Assembly: GCF_017696205.1 (NCBI RefSeq)
Contig: NZ_JAAORD010000001.1
Coordinates: forward strand, 620,001-684,000
Reading direction: 5' to 3'
DNA length: 64,000 bases
From: Prochlorococcus marinus XMU1402
GTDB lineage: Bacteria > Cyanobacteriota > Cyanobacteriia > PCC-6307 > Cyanobiaceae
Every line of letters starts with the position of its first letter. Position 1 is the stretch's first letter. A program made the position numbers and the translations under genes. The notes under the pieces were generated by a model. It was given only the letters and a program-made list of their open reading frames with translations. It was not told the DNA's origin and ran no database searches. Shown piece by piece: positions 55,125 to 62,826 of the stretch.

Positions 55125-55790
55125 ATGTCTACTTATCTAATTACAGGATCAAATAGGGGTATTGGATTAGAACTATGTAGGCAAATTCATAAGAGGGGAG
55201 ATAATGTAATTGCAACGTGTAGGAAAGCTTCAAAAGAACTTAGAGATTTAGGTGTGAGAATTGAAGAGAATATAGAAATTTCTTCTAATGAGTCGATAAC
55301 AAATTTGTGTAAAAAACTATCTGGAGTTAATTTAGATTGCTTAATTCATAATGCAGGAATTTATGAATTTAATTCTTTCGAAAACTTAGATAAAAAAAGT
55401 ATTTTGCGGCAATTTGAAGTTAATGCATTGAGCCCAATATGTATGACCCAATCACTTAAACACCTTTTAAAAAGATCTTCTAAAGTTGCTTTTATCACAA
55501 GTAGAATGGGATCTATTGAAGATAATTCATCTGGAAGTTCTTATGGTTACAGGATGTCTAAGGTAGCCTTGTCAATGGCAGCAAAATCACTTTCCATAGA
55601 TTTATCAAGAGAAGATATTTATGTAGCTATTTTGCATCCTGGGTTAGTGTGTACAAGAATGACTGGCTTTACACGAAATGGAATTAGTCCTGAAGAATCA
55701 GCAAATGGCCTTTTAAAACGTGTAGATTCTTTAAATAAAAATAACTCGGGTACTTTTTGGCATGCCAACGGAGAAGTTTTGCCTTGGTAA
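55125..55790 (+). CDS. short-chain dehydrogenase/reductase
   Basis: A 221-residue SDR: YLITGSNRGIGLELCRQIHKRGDNVIATCRK, LIHNAGIYEFNSF, VAFITSRMGSIEDNSSGSSYGYRMSKVALSMAAKSLSIDL (catalytic Ser, Tyr, Lys), LHPGLVCTRMTGF. Resembles CsgA/sniffer-like short SDRs. The substrate is unknown. It stands alone among very small genes. Confidence 0.9.
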   Translation: MSTYLITGSNRGIGLELCRQIHKRGDNVIATCRKASKELRDLGVRIEENIEISSNESITNLCKKLSGVNLDCLIHNAGIYEFNSFENLDKKSILRQFEVNALSPICMTQSLKHLLKRSSKVAFITSRMGSIEDNSSGSSYGYRMSKVALSMAAKSLSIDLSREDIYVAILHPGLVCTRMTGFTRNGISPEESANGLLKRVDSLNKNNSGTFWHANGEVLPW

Positions 55791-55907
55791 AATCTATATT
55801 TTTATTTTTAAAAGATTTATATCGTTAATTTGTTAAAAAACTTTTAAATTTTTAACGAATTTCTTTCCTTGTTTAATTCTTTTAGTTATGTTTAGAAAAA
55901 TATTAGT

Positions 55908-56045
55908 AAAGGAGGTGATTCATTGTCGTATCTACCGAAAAATGCGGTTATCAAAGGGACCGTGAATTCAGTATCTTCATCACATTCATCGGTCTCTTTT
56001 TCTTTAATTAAGAAAAAAGGTTTTATCATCAATAGATTTATATAA
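55908..56045 (+). CDS. 40-residue ORF behind a full-length Shine-Dalgarno sequence (candidate)
   Basis: AAAGGAGGTGAT (55908-55919) is complementary over 12 bases to the usual 3' end of 16S rRNA. TTG 55923 opens a 40-residue frame, LPKNAVIKGTVNSVSSSHSSVSFSLIKKKGF. A hairpin GGGACCG/CGGTCTC with T run (55956-56006) lies inside the frame and a second terminator follows at 56066, so this could equally be a leader or a small RNA. Confidence 0.45.
   Translation, partial: KGGDSLSYLPKNAVIKGTVNSVSSSHSSVSFSLIKKKGFIINRFI
55956..56006 (+). terminator. possible internal terminator/attenuator hairpin
   Basis: GGGACCG (55956-55962) pairs with CGGTCTC (55990-55996) with one G-U, followed by TTTTTCTTT. The loop is long (27 bases). 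It lies within the 40-codon frame, so an attenuation mechanism is possible. Confidence 0.45.
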
Positions 56046-56065
56046 ATAAATCATTTAATAATCAA

Positions 56066-56100
56066 AAGCTCTGCATCTCCAGTAGTTGCAGAGTTTTTTT
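56066..56100 (+). terminator. rho-independent terminator
   Basis: CTCTGCA (56069-56075) pairs with TGCAGAG (56087-56093), followed by seven T. It closes the transcript carrying the strong Shine-Dalgarno ORF. Confidence 0.8.
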
Positions 56101-56130
56101 ATGAATTAAAATGGTCTTTCAAAATGTTCC

Positions 56131-56232
56131 CTATCTTTTTTGACCGAAGTAAATTAGTGCCAAAAAAGATAAAGTACTTACCAAAGCGATTAAGTACCAT
56201 CCAGTTGAGGAGTTGCTAGTTACTTCGGTCAT
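56131..56232 (-). CDS. 33-residue membrane peptide
   Basis: ATG at 56232 directly after the stop of the upstream peptide. MTEVTSNSSTGWYLIALVSTLSFLALIYFGQKR: polar N-terminus, one helix, basic end. Likely a small membrane subunit; unknown. Confidence 0.55.
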   Translation of the reverse strand: MTEVTSNSSTGWYLIALVSTLSFLALIYFGQKR

Positions 56233-56322
56233 TTATTTGGATTTATCGGAGGAATTGATTATTTGAGTGAAAATCACAATTGATATCATTAAAAAAACTA
56301 AAAGTATGTAAGTTAGGTTCAT
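56233..56322 (-). CDS. 29-residue membrane peptide
   Basis: ATG at 56322: MNLTYILLVFLMISIVIFTQIINSSDKSK. N-terminal helix and a polar tail. Immediately followed (0-base spacing) by the 33-residue peptide and preceded by the 56323 gene, all co-directional. Confidence 0.5.
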   Translation of the reverse strand: MNLTYILLVFLMISIVIFTQIINSSDKSK

Positions 56323-56577
56323 TTATAGAAAAATGCTAATTATCAAAAAGATTATTCCTAGAACTACCGTAACAATTGCTCCATCAACTAATAGGTCTTT
56401 CCATGTATAACTTTTAAGCATCCTTTCTTTATCTTCTTCACTCATAAGGTTTTTTAACCACGTCCAATCTAAAAGCTGTGTCAATGCAACACCAAAAATT
56501 AAATGACCAATCAAAATACCAATTAGATCAATTCTAGAAATATCTTTAGTGAGACTTGTAATAATAAAAAAGTCCAC
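56323..56577 (-). CDS. 84-residue membrane protein
   Basis: Two helices: LIGILIGHLIFGVALTQLL and GAIVTVVLGIIFLIISIFL, separated by a charged loop with WLKNLMSEEDKERMLKSYTWKD. The stop of the upstream 56577 gene overlaps its start by 1 base. Unknown. Confidence 0.6.
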   Translation of the reverse strand: MDFFIITSLTKDISRIDLIGILIGHLIFGVALTQLLDWTWLKNLMSEEDKERMLKSYTWKDLLVDGAIVTVVLGIIFLIISIFL

Positions 56578-56804
56578 TAACTTTTTTCTTTTTTAGATAA
56601 GGCTCCACCTTCTTCTTTGTATTTTTCCCAGGCTTCACTTATTTTTGCTTTAGAGAAGGTTTGTTTCCCCTCAGAGAATTTATTTTTGAGATTATTAAAA
56701 CTATTTGTCAGCTCTTTTTTTGTTGGTTCATCAAGAAAGTTTGATGTTAATTTCCACAAGTACCAGCTACTAGCTAGTAGAAGAATTAATCCCAGTAATT
56801 GCAT
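56577..56804 (-). CDS. 75-residue membrane-anchored helical protein
   Basis: N-terminal helix (MQLLGLILLLASSWYLWKL) then an amphipathic charged domain LDEPTKKELTNSFNNLKNKFSEGKQTFSKAKISEAWEKYKEEGG. Overlaps the following gene by one base. Unknown. Confidence 0.6.
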   Translation of the reverse strand: MQLLGLILLLASSWYLWKLTSNFLDEPTKKELTNSFNNLKNKFSEGKQTFSKAKISEAWEKYKEEGGALSKKEKS

Positions 56805-56896
56805 ATTGGTTTTTTACTATGCTACAACTTTTTAAATGGTTTCGATAAATAAATTTATTTAATACCTTAATAATTTTTTTTGAGACTAATAAAAAA

Positions 56897-57052
56897 TTAA
56901 AATTTTAACCAGTGGAAAAATATTCTATCCAGAAACCAAATAGTTAATCCCCCTTCTAAGAAAGCTAGCCAGTACATACCATAATCTGAAAACCCCATTT
57001 GTTCTTTGACTGTCTTAATTAATTTTTTATGAGCTTGAATGAGATCTTTCAT
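56897..57052 (-). CDS. 51-residue single-helix membrane protein
   Basis: I use ATG 57052 (MKDLIQAHKKLIKTVKEQMG) because a longer GTG-started frame would overlap the Cys-rich gene upstream. The rest is FSDYGMYWLAFLEGGLTIWFLDRIFFHWLKF, sharing a YGxxWL...DRxF pattern with the 52553 protein. Unknown. Confidence 0.6.
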   Translation of the reverse strand: MKDLIQAHKKLIKTVKEQMGFSDYGMYWLAFLEGGLTIWFLDRIFFHWLKF

Positions 57053-57069
57053 TAATAAATAAAATTGTT

Positions 57070-57321
57070 TTAAAGCTGCTGAATTTCTTGAACTAAAAAA
57101 CCCTTCCCATAGCAAGATAGACACGTTTTAGTCTCATCTAATGAAATTCTCAGAAAACCTGCTCCTTTACATCTGAAGCAATTTACTTTAGAAGTTGAGT
57201 AAAGTTTTGACTTGATTTTAGCAGCACGGTTTAAATAGGAAACAGTTTCTTTACGACCGTTTGCTTTGGCAGCTTTGTTTAAAAGCTTTTTGTAGTTGAC
57301 TTTAAGTTCTTGAGTATTCAT
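57070..57321 (-). CDS. 83-residue protein with DnaJ-type CxxCxGxG zinc motifs
   Basis: Lys-rich helical N-terminus, then NCFRCKGAGF and CLSCYGKGF, two CxxCxGxG modules that together would bind one Zn as in the DnaJ cysteine-rich domain or BSD2-like small chaperones. I prefer ATG 57321 over the upstream TTG. A thylakoid or assembly chaperone role is speculative. Confidence 0.7.
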   Translation of the reverse strand: MNTQELKVNYKKLLNKAAKANGRKETVSYLNRAAKIKSKLYSTSKVNCFRCKGAGFLRISLDETKTCLSCYGKGFLVQEIQQL

Positions 57322-57619
57322 CTTTAAACTGAAACTAGTTTCCAAATATAGGTAAAAGAAGCAATAAATAATTAAAATAAGCCCTATGAATTTACCGTTT
57401 ATATTTCTAATCTGATCTCATATTGAGATTAAATTAATATAACGGATATTTTTTTTTAATGTTTATTGGGGAGTACTATTTTTTTTATTTTTAACAGAAA
57501 ATTTATATTTAATGAACTAATATTAAATCTTAAAAAGATGATTAATTGTTGTATTTAGCAGAACAAATTTTAAATAAAAGAGATTTATTGTAAAAATATC
57601 ATTTTGGTAAACCAGGAGA

Positions 57620-57745
57620 TTATCCAGCCTTTTTAAGACTTTTAACTAAAAAATCATTCTCGTTAGTAAGTAAATCAAACTTTGATTTCTTAAGTTTTTC
57701 TTTGATTTCAGTAGTCGGATTTTTTTTAAATTTGTTGTTATTCAT
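57620..57745 (-). CDS. 41-residue Lys-rich peptide
   Basis: ATG at 57745: MNNNKFKKNPTTEIKEKLKK...KFDLLTNENDFLVKSLKKAG. Charged and helical, no membrane segment. Unknown. Confidence 0.5.
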   Translation of the reverse strand: MNNNKFKKNPTTEIKEKLKKSKFDLLTNENDFLVKSLKKAG

Positions 57746-58276
57746 AAATTTAAAAATCAATCTAAAAAAATGACAAAAACAATCCTACTTATCATTAAAA
57801 CAAAATGTGGCTATATTTTTTAAAAAAGAGAAAATATTTTATTTTGCACATAGAAGATTTAATTTAATCAACATATTGTGGAAAACCCTGTTGAAAAACA
57901 CTAAAAAAGTGGATAACTCTCGGGGAGCATGATCAAAACAAGCTTTTCTGGAATACTTTTTAAGTATTAATACTTCATCAAGAAAAGTTTAAATATAGTT
58001 TAAAATGCACCAAAACCTATTGTCATAACTGTGGGATCATTACTTTTATATTTATAAAAAGGATTTTATCTAGAAACTAGTGTTGAGAAAAAAATAATAA
58101 ATTTATTTTTGAATGATGTATCAAATTGACAAATAAAGTTAAGAAAAATAAAAGGAAACTTGAATTTTTGAAAATTTGTCTCACCTGTTTAAATTAAGTC
58201 TTGATTCGGTTTTCTCTATGGCAACACTTCCCAAATAAGATTAATCAAATAGGTTTGTATGAGTTAAAAATTTAAC
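57746..58276. other. 530-base region with no recognised gene and DnaA-box-like sites
   Basis: AT-rich spacer. On the minus strand TTTTCCACA (57885-57877) and TTATCCACT (57916-57908) resemble DnaA boxes, 22 bases apart. No coding frame or RNA fold stands out. Confidence 0.4.
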
Positions 58277-58513
58277 ATGACAGAAGAAAAAAAGGATTCA
58301 AAAAAATGTTCTGGAAAGAAAAACATTATGTTTGCCTATGGTTTTATACAACTTGGTTCTAGTTTTGTATCTGCAATAGCTTTAGCTGCGATTGCTTTTG
58401 GATTCTGTTCAGTAAAAAAAGAGTCTAAACTTTTTAATAAATGTGTTGCCGAAATTATTGAAGATGGTGGTACTAATTCAGAGGCGGTAAGGTATTGCAA
58501 TGGTGGCAATTAA
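58277..58513 (+). CDS. 78-residue membrane protein with four Cys
   Basis: Basic N-terminus (MTEEKKDSKKCSGKKN), one or two hydrophobic segments (IMFAYGFIQLGSSFVSAIALAAIAFGFCSV) and a polar tail with NKCVAEIIEDGGTNSEAVRYCNGGN. Unknown. Confidence 0.6.
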   Translation: MTEEKKDSKKCSGKKNIMFAYGFIQLGSSFVSAIALAAIAFGFCSVKKESKLFNKCVAEIIEDGGTNSEAVRYCNGGN

Positions 58514-58534
58514 AATTCTCTCACAGAAAAATAA

Positions 58535-58777
58535 ATGGATTCGACAAGTGATTTGATTATCGACTCTTTAAAAGAGGAGCCAATTGGAGAAACTGATCAC
58601 TTTATTTGGTTCATAACAGATATTGGTATCGCCGCCCTATTTAAAAGAGAGCAAAAATATGAAATTTATAGTTCAAATGTCGAAATTGAGGCAAACAAAA
58701 TTGCTCTGGATATAACTAAGGAAGAAAAAGAGTACCTCAAAATAAAAGAGAAACAGCTTTTCTTGTTTTATTCATGA
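58535..58777 (+). CDS. 80-residue hypothetical protein
   Basis: Acidic protein: DLIIDSLKEEPIGETDHFIWFITDIGIAALFKREQKYEIYSSNVEIEANKIALDITKEEKEYLKIKEKQ. Soluble overall with one short hydrophobic patch. 21 bases behind the 58277 gene. Unknown. Confidence 0.55.
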   Translation: MDSTSDLIIDSLKEEPIGETDHFIWFITDIGIAALFKREQKYEIYSSNVEIEANKIALDITKEEKEYLKIKEKQLFLFYS

Positions 58778-58797
58778 TCTAGGATTTAATTCTTGAT

Positions 58798-58992
58798 TTA
58801 GTAAGATGGCTCAAGATTAAAGGCCGGCTCCATAATATTGTTTTCACTAATTAATTCGTAGGTTAGCTCTTTATTTAGGGCATTTATATAAGATGTATAA
58901 AGTTTTCCCCAAACAAATTCAAATTCATCTTTACTTAAATTCTTGAAAAGAATTTCTCCTTTGAAGTAAATGTGATAAGAATCATTCATCAT
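58798..58992 (-). CDS. 64-residue hypothetical protein
   Basis: MMNDSYHIYFKGEILFKNLSKDEFEFVWGKLYTSYINALNKELTYELISENNIMEPAFNLEPSY, a compact soluble alpha/beta-looking protein. Unknown family. Confidence 0.6.
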   Translation of the reverse strand: MMNDSYHIYFKGEILFKNLSKDEFEFVWGKLYTSYINALNKELTYELISENNIMEPAFNLEPSY

Positions 58993-59087
58993 GGAAAGTA
59001 AATCTTATCCTTTTTAACGCAGTGATATATGTATGTAGTATTATGTGCTACTAAAGAGAAATTTAAATTTAGAACTTAGAAATACTT

Positions 59088-59399
59088 TTAGACTATCCGT
59101 GTATTCATTTTTTGTTTTTTGAATAATCCGACTGTCTCATCAAGATCCATACACGGCTGAATACTTATATCCATTAACCTTCTCCAGGGATGCCATTGCT
59201 TCCATATTGTTTCAAGAGAATCGGCACTCACTACAGAATGTCCAATCCCATTTTGAACCATAAAAATCCATGAATGAACCTCATAGTTTTCAGGTCGGTT
59301 TTGGGGACCACCTGATTCATACCAATTAATTAGCATTTCTGCCCCTTCTTCTTGATCCTCACCATCTGTAAATTCGTAGGAAATCAAATACCTTTGCAT
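59088..59399 (-). CDS. DUF3303-like protein
   Basis: A 103-residue protein: RYLISYEFTDGEDQEEGAEMLINWYESGGPQNRPENYEVHSWIFMVQNGIGHSVVSADSLETIWKQWHPWRRLMDISIQPCMDLDETVGLF. Matches the DUF3303 pattern of small stress-type alpha/beta-barrel-like proteins. Function unknown. Confidence 0.75.
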   Translation of the reverse strand: MQRYLISYEFTDGEDQEEGAEMLINWYESGGPQNRPENYEVHSWIFMVQNGIGHSVVSADSLETIWKQWHPWRRLMDISIQPCMDLDETVGLFKKQKMNTRIV

Positions 59400-59500
59400 A
59401 TAGATTATTATTAAAATCTCTAAACTATTTTAACTCTAGATTTTGATATTGCCTCCCAATTTAATTAATGCTATGAAGTTTATAGAAGTGATTGTTTTAA

Positions 59501-59605
59501 ATGACAGAAAGACTTGGGAAAATTAAAAAAAATATTTTGACTAATTTATCATTTATAAATAAGACAATCTCGAAGTATTTTCAAAATCATGATCTGTTCG
59601 TATAG
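59501..59605 (+). CDS. possible 34-residue ORF
   Basis: ATG 59501: MTERLGKIKKNILTNLSFINKTISKYFQNHDLFV. Basic amphipathic, coding-like only in size; weak evidence. Confidence 0.3.
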   Translation: MTERLGKIKKNILTNLSFINKTISKYFQNHDLFV

Positions 59606-59682
59606 CTTCAGTTAACAGATAAAATTTGATACTTTTTAAAATACCTTAAATTAGTTACCATATTTGTATTGTATAGATACCA

Positions 59683-60066
59683 ATGATAAATAAAAAGGAT
59701 CTAAGGGATCCAATTGATAATTTAGAGTATGAAAAAGTTCTAGAAGAAGAAATAATTAATTCGTACGAAAGTAAATTTCAGAAAGATACTGAAGGAAATA
59801 GTAAAAAGATTAAATTTTACAGACTTAAAAGAACTCCATTAGAAGTATTAAATAGGTTATTTTTCTTTTTCTTTATTGGAAGTTTTCTTTTCTCTTTGTT
59901 TTTAGCTTATTCAGAGAGTAAGTTATGGTTCGTATTTTATGTAATAAGTGCATTATCTTGTGTTTCTTATACCCCTAATAGAAAAGCACTTAAAGAATTA
60001 ATAGCAGCTTGGCCAAATATAGAGGATCTCATTAAAGGGAGGAGTTTGTGGAAAAAAGGCAAGTAA
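59683..60066 (+). CDS. 127-residue membrane protein
   Basis: Charged N-terminus, then two helices (LFFFFFIGSFLFSLFLAYS and LWFVFYVISALSCVSY) and a soluble tail RKALKELIAAWPNIEDLIKGRSLWKKGK. First of three closely spaced genes. Confidence 0.65.
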   Translation: MINKKDLRDPIDNLEYEKVLEEEIINSYESKFQKDTEGNSKKIKFYRLKRTPLEVLNRLFFFFFIGSFLFSLFLAYSESKLWFVFYVISALSCVSYTPNRKALKELIAAWPNIEDLIKGRSLWKKGK

Positions 60067-60073
60067 AAAGATT

Positions 60074-60166
60074 ATGAAACCGTTAAATTCATTTAAAAAG
60101 TGGTTATTAAATATTCTTGTGCCATACATTGAGGGCACCAACAAGAAAAAAGAGGATAGAAAATGA
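60074..60166 (+). CDS. 30-residue basic peptide
   Basis: ATG 60074: MKPLNSFKKWLLNILVPYIEGTNKKKEDRK. Amphipathic helix with basic end, 7 bases after the 59683 gene and overlapping the next gene by 4 bases (ATGA). Confidence 0.5.
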   Translation: MKPLNSFKKWLLNILVPYIEGTNKKKEDRK

Positions 60167-60300
60167 GTCTAATAAAGATTGGAATTATTGTTGAAATATT
60201 TTTGTTCGTAGGAGTTTTTTTTTGGGTTAGGAAACTAACTAGTAAAAAAGATAGGCAACCATATCTATCAAAAAAAACAATTAAAAATCTCAAATTTTAG
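60163..60300 (+). CDS. 45-residue single-helix membrane protein
   Basis: ATG in the stop of the preceding peptide: MSLIKIGIIVEIFLFVGVFFWV (helix) then RKLTSKKDRQPYLSKKTIKNLKF. Third member of the 59.7-60.3 kb unit. Unknown. Confidence 0.55.
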   Translation: MSLIKIGIIVEIFLFVGVFFWVRKLTSKKDRQPYLSKKTIKNLKF

Positions 60301-60421
60301 AATTTTGATCACAAAATAAGGAATCTTTGTAAAGAGATCAAATTTATTGGAAAATTCTTCACTTTTTTCCTCTCACTTTGTGTCCGAAATCGGTTAGAAC
60401 ATCTATATCGTTTTTAAAAAT

Positions 60422-60775
60422 ATGGTTTCCTCCATTCAAGGTCTTGCTCCAATAACTAATCCATTAAATAGTGTCTTAATAGAAAAGAAACTAATAAATG
60501 TTGATCAAAAGTTCATTCAACTTGTTTCTCTGGCAGAAGGATTACCTCGTACAGAAGTCATTGAGAGTGGGAGGAATTATTGGAGAGGTGTTTGTAGGAG
60601 CTTAATTTTTAGATTTCCTGATGACCTTGAAATTTTAAAGCTTGATGTAAGAAGTTATGTAGATAGATCAAAAGGAATTATTCAGATAAGATCTGCAGCA
60701 AGATTAGGGCAATCAGATTTAGGTGTAAATCTTAGAAGAGTGGAATACTTGTTTAATCAATTAGAGAAATTTTAA
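60422..60775 (+). CDS. DUF1499 family protein
   Basis: A 117-residue protein with FRFPDDLEILKLDVRSYVDRSKGIIQIRSAARLGQSDLGVNLRRVEYLFNQL, the typical DUF1499 core (I-x-R-S-x-S/A-R-x-G-x-S-D-x-G-x-N-x-x-R). No signal peptide here, unlike many members. Function unknown. Confidence 0.85.
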   Translation: MVSSIQGLAPITNPLNSVLIEKKLINVDQKFIQLVSLAEGLPRTEVIESGRNYWRGVCRSLIFRFPDDLEILKLDVRSYVDRSKGIIQIRSAARLGQSDLGVNLRRVEYLFNQLEKF

Positions 60776-60852
60776 TTAATCTATTTTTTATAAATTTAAG
60801 GTTCTTTTTACTAAATAGTTGTGCTTTAATTCATAAGAATATTTGAATTGCC

Positions 60853-60984
60853 ATGGTAAAAATAATCTTAGTTGGAATTATTGTCGCGCTTGTATATTCT
60901 CAACCTGACCTTCGTCTTACAGTTGCTGATTGGTTAAAAGCAGCTTCTGATTTTCTTATTGAATCGGTACAAGTAAAACCTTAA
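60853..60984 (+). CDS. 43-residue single-helix membrane protein
   Basis: ATG 60853: MVKIILVGIIVALVYSQPDLRLTVADWLKAASDFLIESVQVKP. N-terminal helix then an amphipathic helix; resembles a small anchored peptide. Unknown, but clean start and stop. Confidence 0.6.
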   Translation: MVKIILVGIIVALVYSQPDLRLTVADWLKAASDFLIESVQVKP

Positions 60985-61168
60985 ATTAATTCTTAATGAA
61001 GCATTAAAAAAGACCTGAGATAGTAATCATTTGTTTAATGCATATAGCTAAGAAAATAAATATTATTATCCTGCTTAATATGTATTTCACTTAAACAAAT
61101 AAATAGTTTTAAGAACATAATAGAAAAAATTTTTTGAAATTTTTGAATAGTTAACGATAATAAGGGAT

Positions 61169-62224
61169 ATGAAGCTTAGATTATTTGAGTTCTATTTTAT
61201 TAAAGACTATTTGAGGCCTTGGTTTGGTCTTATTTATTCTTTATTCTTTCTGTTTTTTTTAGGTGCAATTGGCTATCGAATAACAGAGGGATGGGAATGG
61301 AGTGATTGCTTATGGATGGTTCTGATCACAATAACCACAATTGGTTTTGGAGAAGTTCAACCTTTAAGTCCTGAAGGCAGGATCGTAACTGTTTTAATAA
61401 TTGTTGGCGGATTGATCTTTATTCAATTTACTTTTCAAAAAGCTGTAAGATTATTCGAATCCGGCTATTTTCAAAGAGTAAACGAATTACGTTTTAAAAG
61501 AATTCTTAGAAAAATGGAAAATCATGTAATTTTGTGCGGGTATGGGAGAGTAGGTCAGGAAATATCTAACCAAATAAAAACACAAAATATTCCTATTATC
61601 GTTGTTGAGAGTGACGAAGATAGAAAAAAGATTGCTGAAGAAAATGGTTTAGAAGTGCTTTGTGCTGATGCGACTCTTGATGAGACTTTAAAATTGGCAG
61701 GATTAGAAAAATGCAAAAGTTTGGTTGTTACCTTACCTAATGACGCTGCAAATTTATATGTTGTTTTAAGTGCTAAAGGGATAAGAAGTTCTATAAGAGT
61801 AATAGCAAGAGCAGGAACTGAAGAGGCCGCAAGTAAATTGAGATTAGCTGGAGCAAGTATAGTTGTAAGCCCTTATATCGCAGCAGGAAGAGCAATGGCA
61901 TCAATGGCTTTAAGACCTATTGCTATTGATTTTCTTGATCTACTTGCAGGAAGTGAATGTGAGATTGAAGAATTTGAATTAAGTAATGATATTAGTCTTT
62001 TTGAAACTGCAGAGAAAAGATCACTTTCTGAACTTGGAATAGGTAAAAAAAGCGGGGCAAAAATTTTGGCTATAAAAGAGAACGAAAAATTATTTACTAA
62101 CCCTGGCGGTAATTTTATACTTCAGCCAGGTCAGGTATTAATAGCATTTGGTAGTAAAGAACAACTAAATATTTTGAACGGATTATTAGGTAATCTTGTC
62201 GTAGCAGTAGAGCTATTAAAATAA
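61169..62224 (+). CDS. potassium channel with TrkA-N/RCK regulatory domain
   Basis: A 351-residue protein. Two-helix pore module with selectivity filter TITTIGFGE (canonical TVGYGD, here GFG), then an RCK domain: HVILCGYGRVGQEISNQI (dinucleotide site), VVESDEDRKKIAEENGLEVLCADATLDETLKLAGLEKCKSLVVTLPNDAANLYVVLSAKG, and a C-terminal TrkA-C domain. Gates K+ flux in response to nucleotide or ion binding. Full length. Confidence 0.92.
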   Translation: MKLRLFEFYFIKDYLRPWFGLIYSLFFLFFLGAIGYRITEGWEWSDCLWMVLITITTIGFGEVQPLSPEGRIVTVLIIVGGLIFIQFTFQKAVRLFESGYFQRVNELRFKRILRKMENHVILCGYGRVGQEISNQIKTQNIPIIVVESDEDRKKIAEENGLEVLCADATLDETLKLAGLEKCKSLVVTLPNDAANLYVVLSAKGIRSSIRVIARAGTEEAASKLRLAGASIVVSPYIAAGRAMASMALRPIAIDFLDLLAGSECEIEEFELSNDISLFETAEKRSLSELGIGKKSGAKILAIKENEKLFTNPGGNFILQPGQVLIAFGSKEQLNILNGLLGNLVVAVELLK

Positions 62225-62278
62225 ATAAATCGAGATTCAGAATTAATTGCTAAATTGATTTTGGTTGGAATAAATTAA

Positions 62279-62632
62279 ATGAAAATATTTAAATTTCTAT
62301 TCGTTATTCCTGTAATAACTTTAATTATTATTTTTCAAACCTCTTTGCAAAACAGATATCTAATGGCTTCTGATATTAGAAATGGAGAAACAATTTTTAG
62401 AAATGTTTGTGCAGGCTGCCATGTAAGAGGTGGATCAGTAGTTCTTAAAGGATCCAAATCATTAAAACTTTCCGACCTTGAAAAAAGAGGAATAGCAGAT
62501 GTAAATTCAATAACAATTATTGCCAATGAAGGTATTGGTTTTATGAGGGGTTATAAAAATAAATTGAAGGATGGAGAGGATAAGGTTCTTGCACAATGGA
62601 TCATTCAAAATGCAGAAAAAGGTTGGGAGTAG
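62279..62632 (+). CDS. cytochrome c (c6-like), secreted
   Basis: A 117-residue protein with a signal peptide (KIFKFLFVIPVITLIIIFQTS) and one haem motif CAGCH, with the axial Met in GIGFMRGYKNKL. The C-terminal helix VLAQWIIQNAEKGWE fits cytochrome c6. Thylakoid-lumen electron carrier between cytochrome b6f and PSI or oxidase. A c6C-type low-potential variant is possible. Confidence 0.88.
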   Translation: MKIFKFLFVIPVITLIIIFQTSLQNRYLMASDIRNGETIFRNVCAGCHVRGGSVVLKGSKSLKLSDLEKRGIADVNSITIIANEGIGFMRGYKNKLKDGEDKVLAQWIIQNAEKGWE

Positions 62633-62642
62633 ATGAAAAGTT

Positions 62643-62690
62643 TGCTTCTTTAATATGTTTGTGTGAGGAAAATTAAAGAAGCATTTTTAT
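62643..62690 (+). terminator. rho-independent terminator behind cytochrome c
   Basis: Perfect 12-base stem TGCTTCTTTAAT / ATTAAAGAAGCA with a 17-base loop, followed by TTTTT. Confidence 0.85.
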
Positions 62691-62826
62691 ATTAAATAAA
62701 CAGGTTTAAGGACAAATTAAAAAGCAAATAAGATCAAATAAAAAATAAGCATTGAATGTAAAGTAAATATGAAATAATTACATCAAATAAATTTGATTAT
62801 ATAAAATTAATTTGTTGGGTTTTTAA

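Noticed and set aside
56897-57124. Longer GTG-started form of the 51-residue membrane protein
   Set aside because: It would overlap the zinc-motif gene by 55 bases and the extra residues look like antisense of nothing conserved; ATG 57052 is simpler.
62700-62826. Pho-box upstream of phoB
   Set aside because: Only a single loose GGTTTAAG element is visible; the tandem repeats expected of a cyanobacterial Pho box are not clear.
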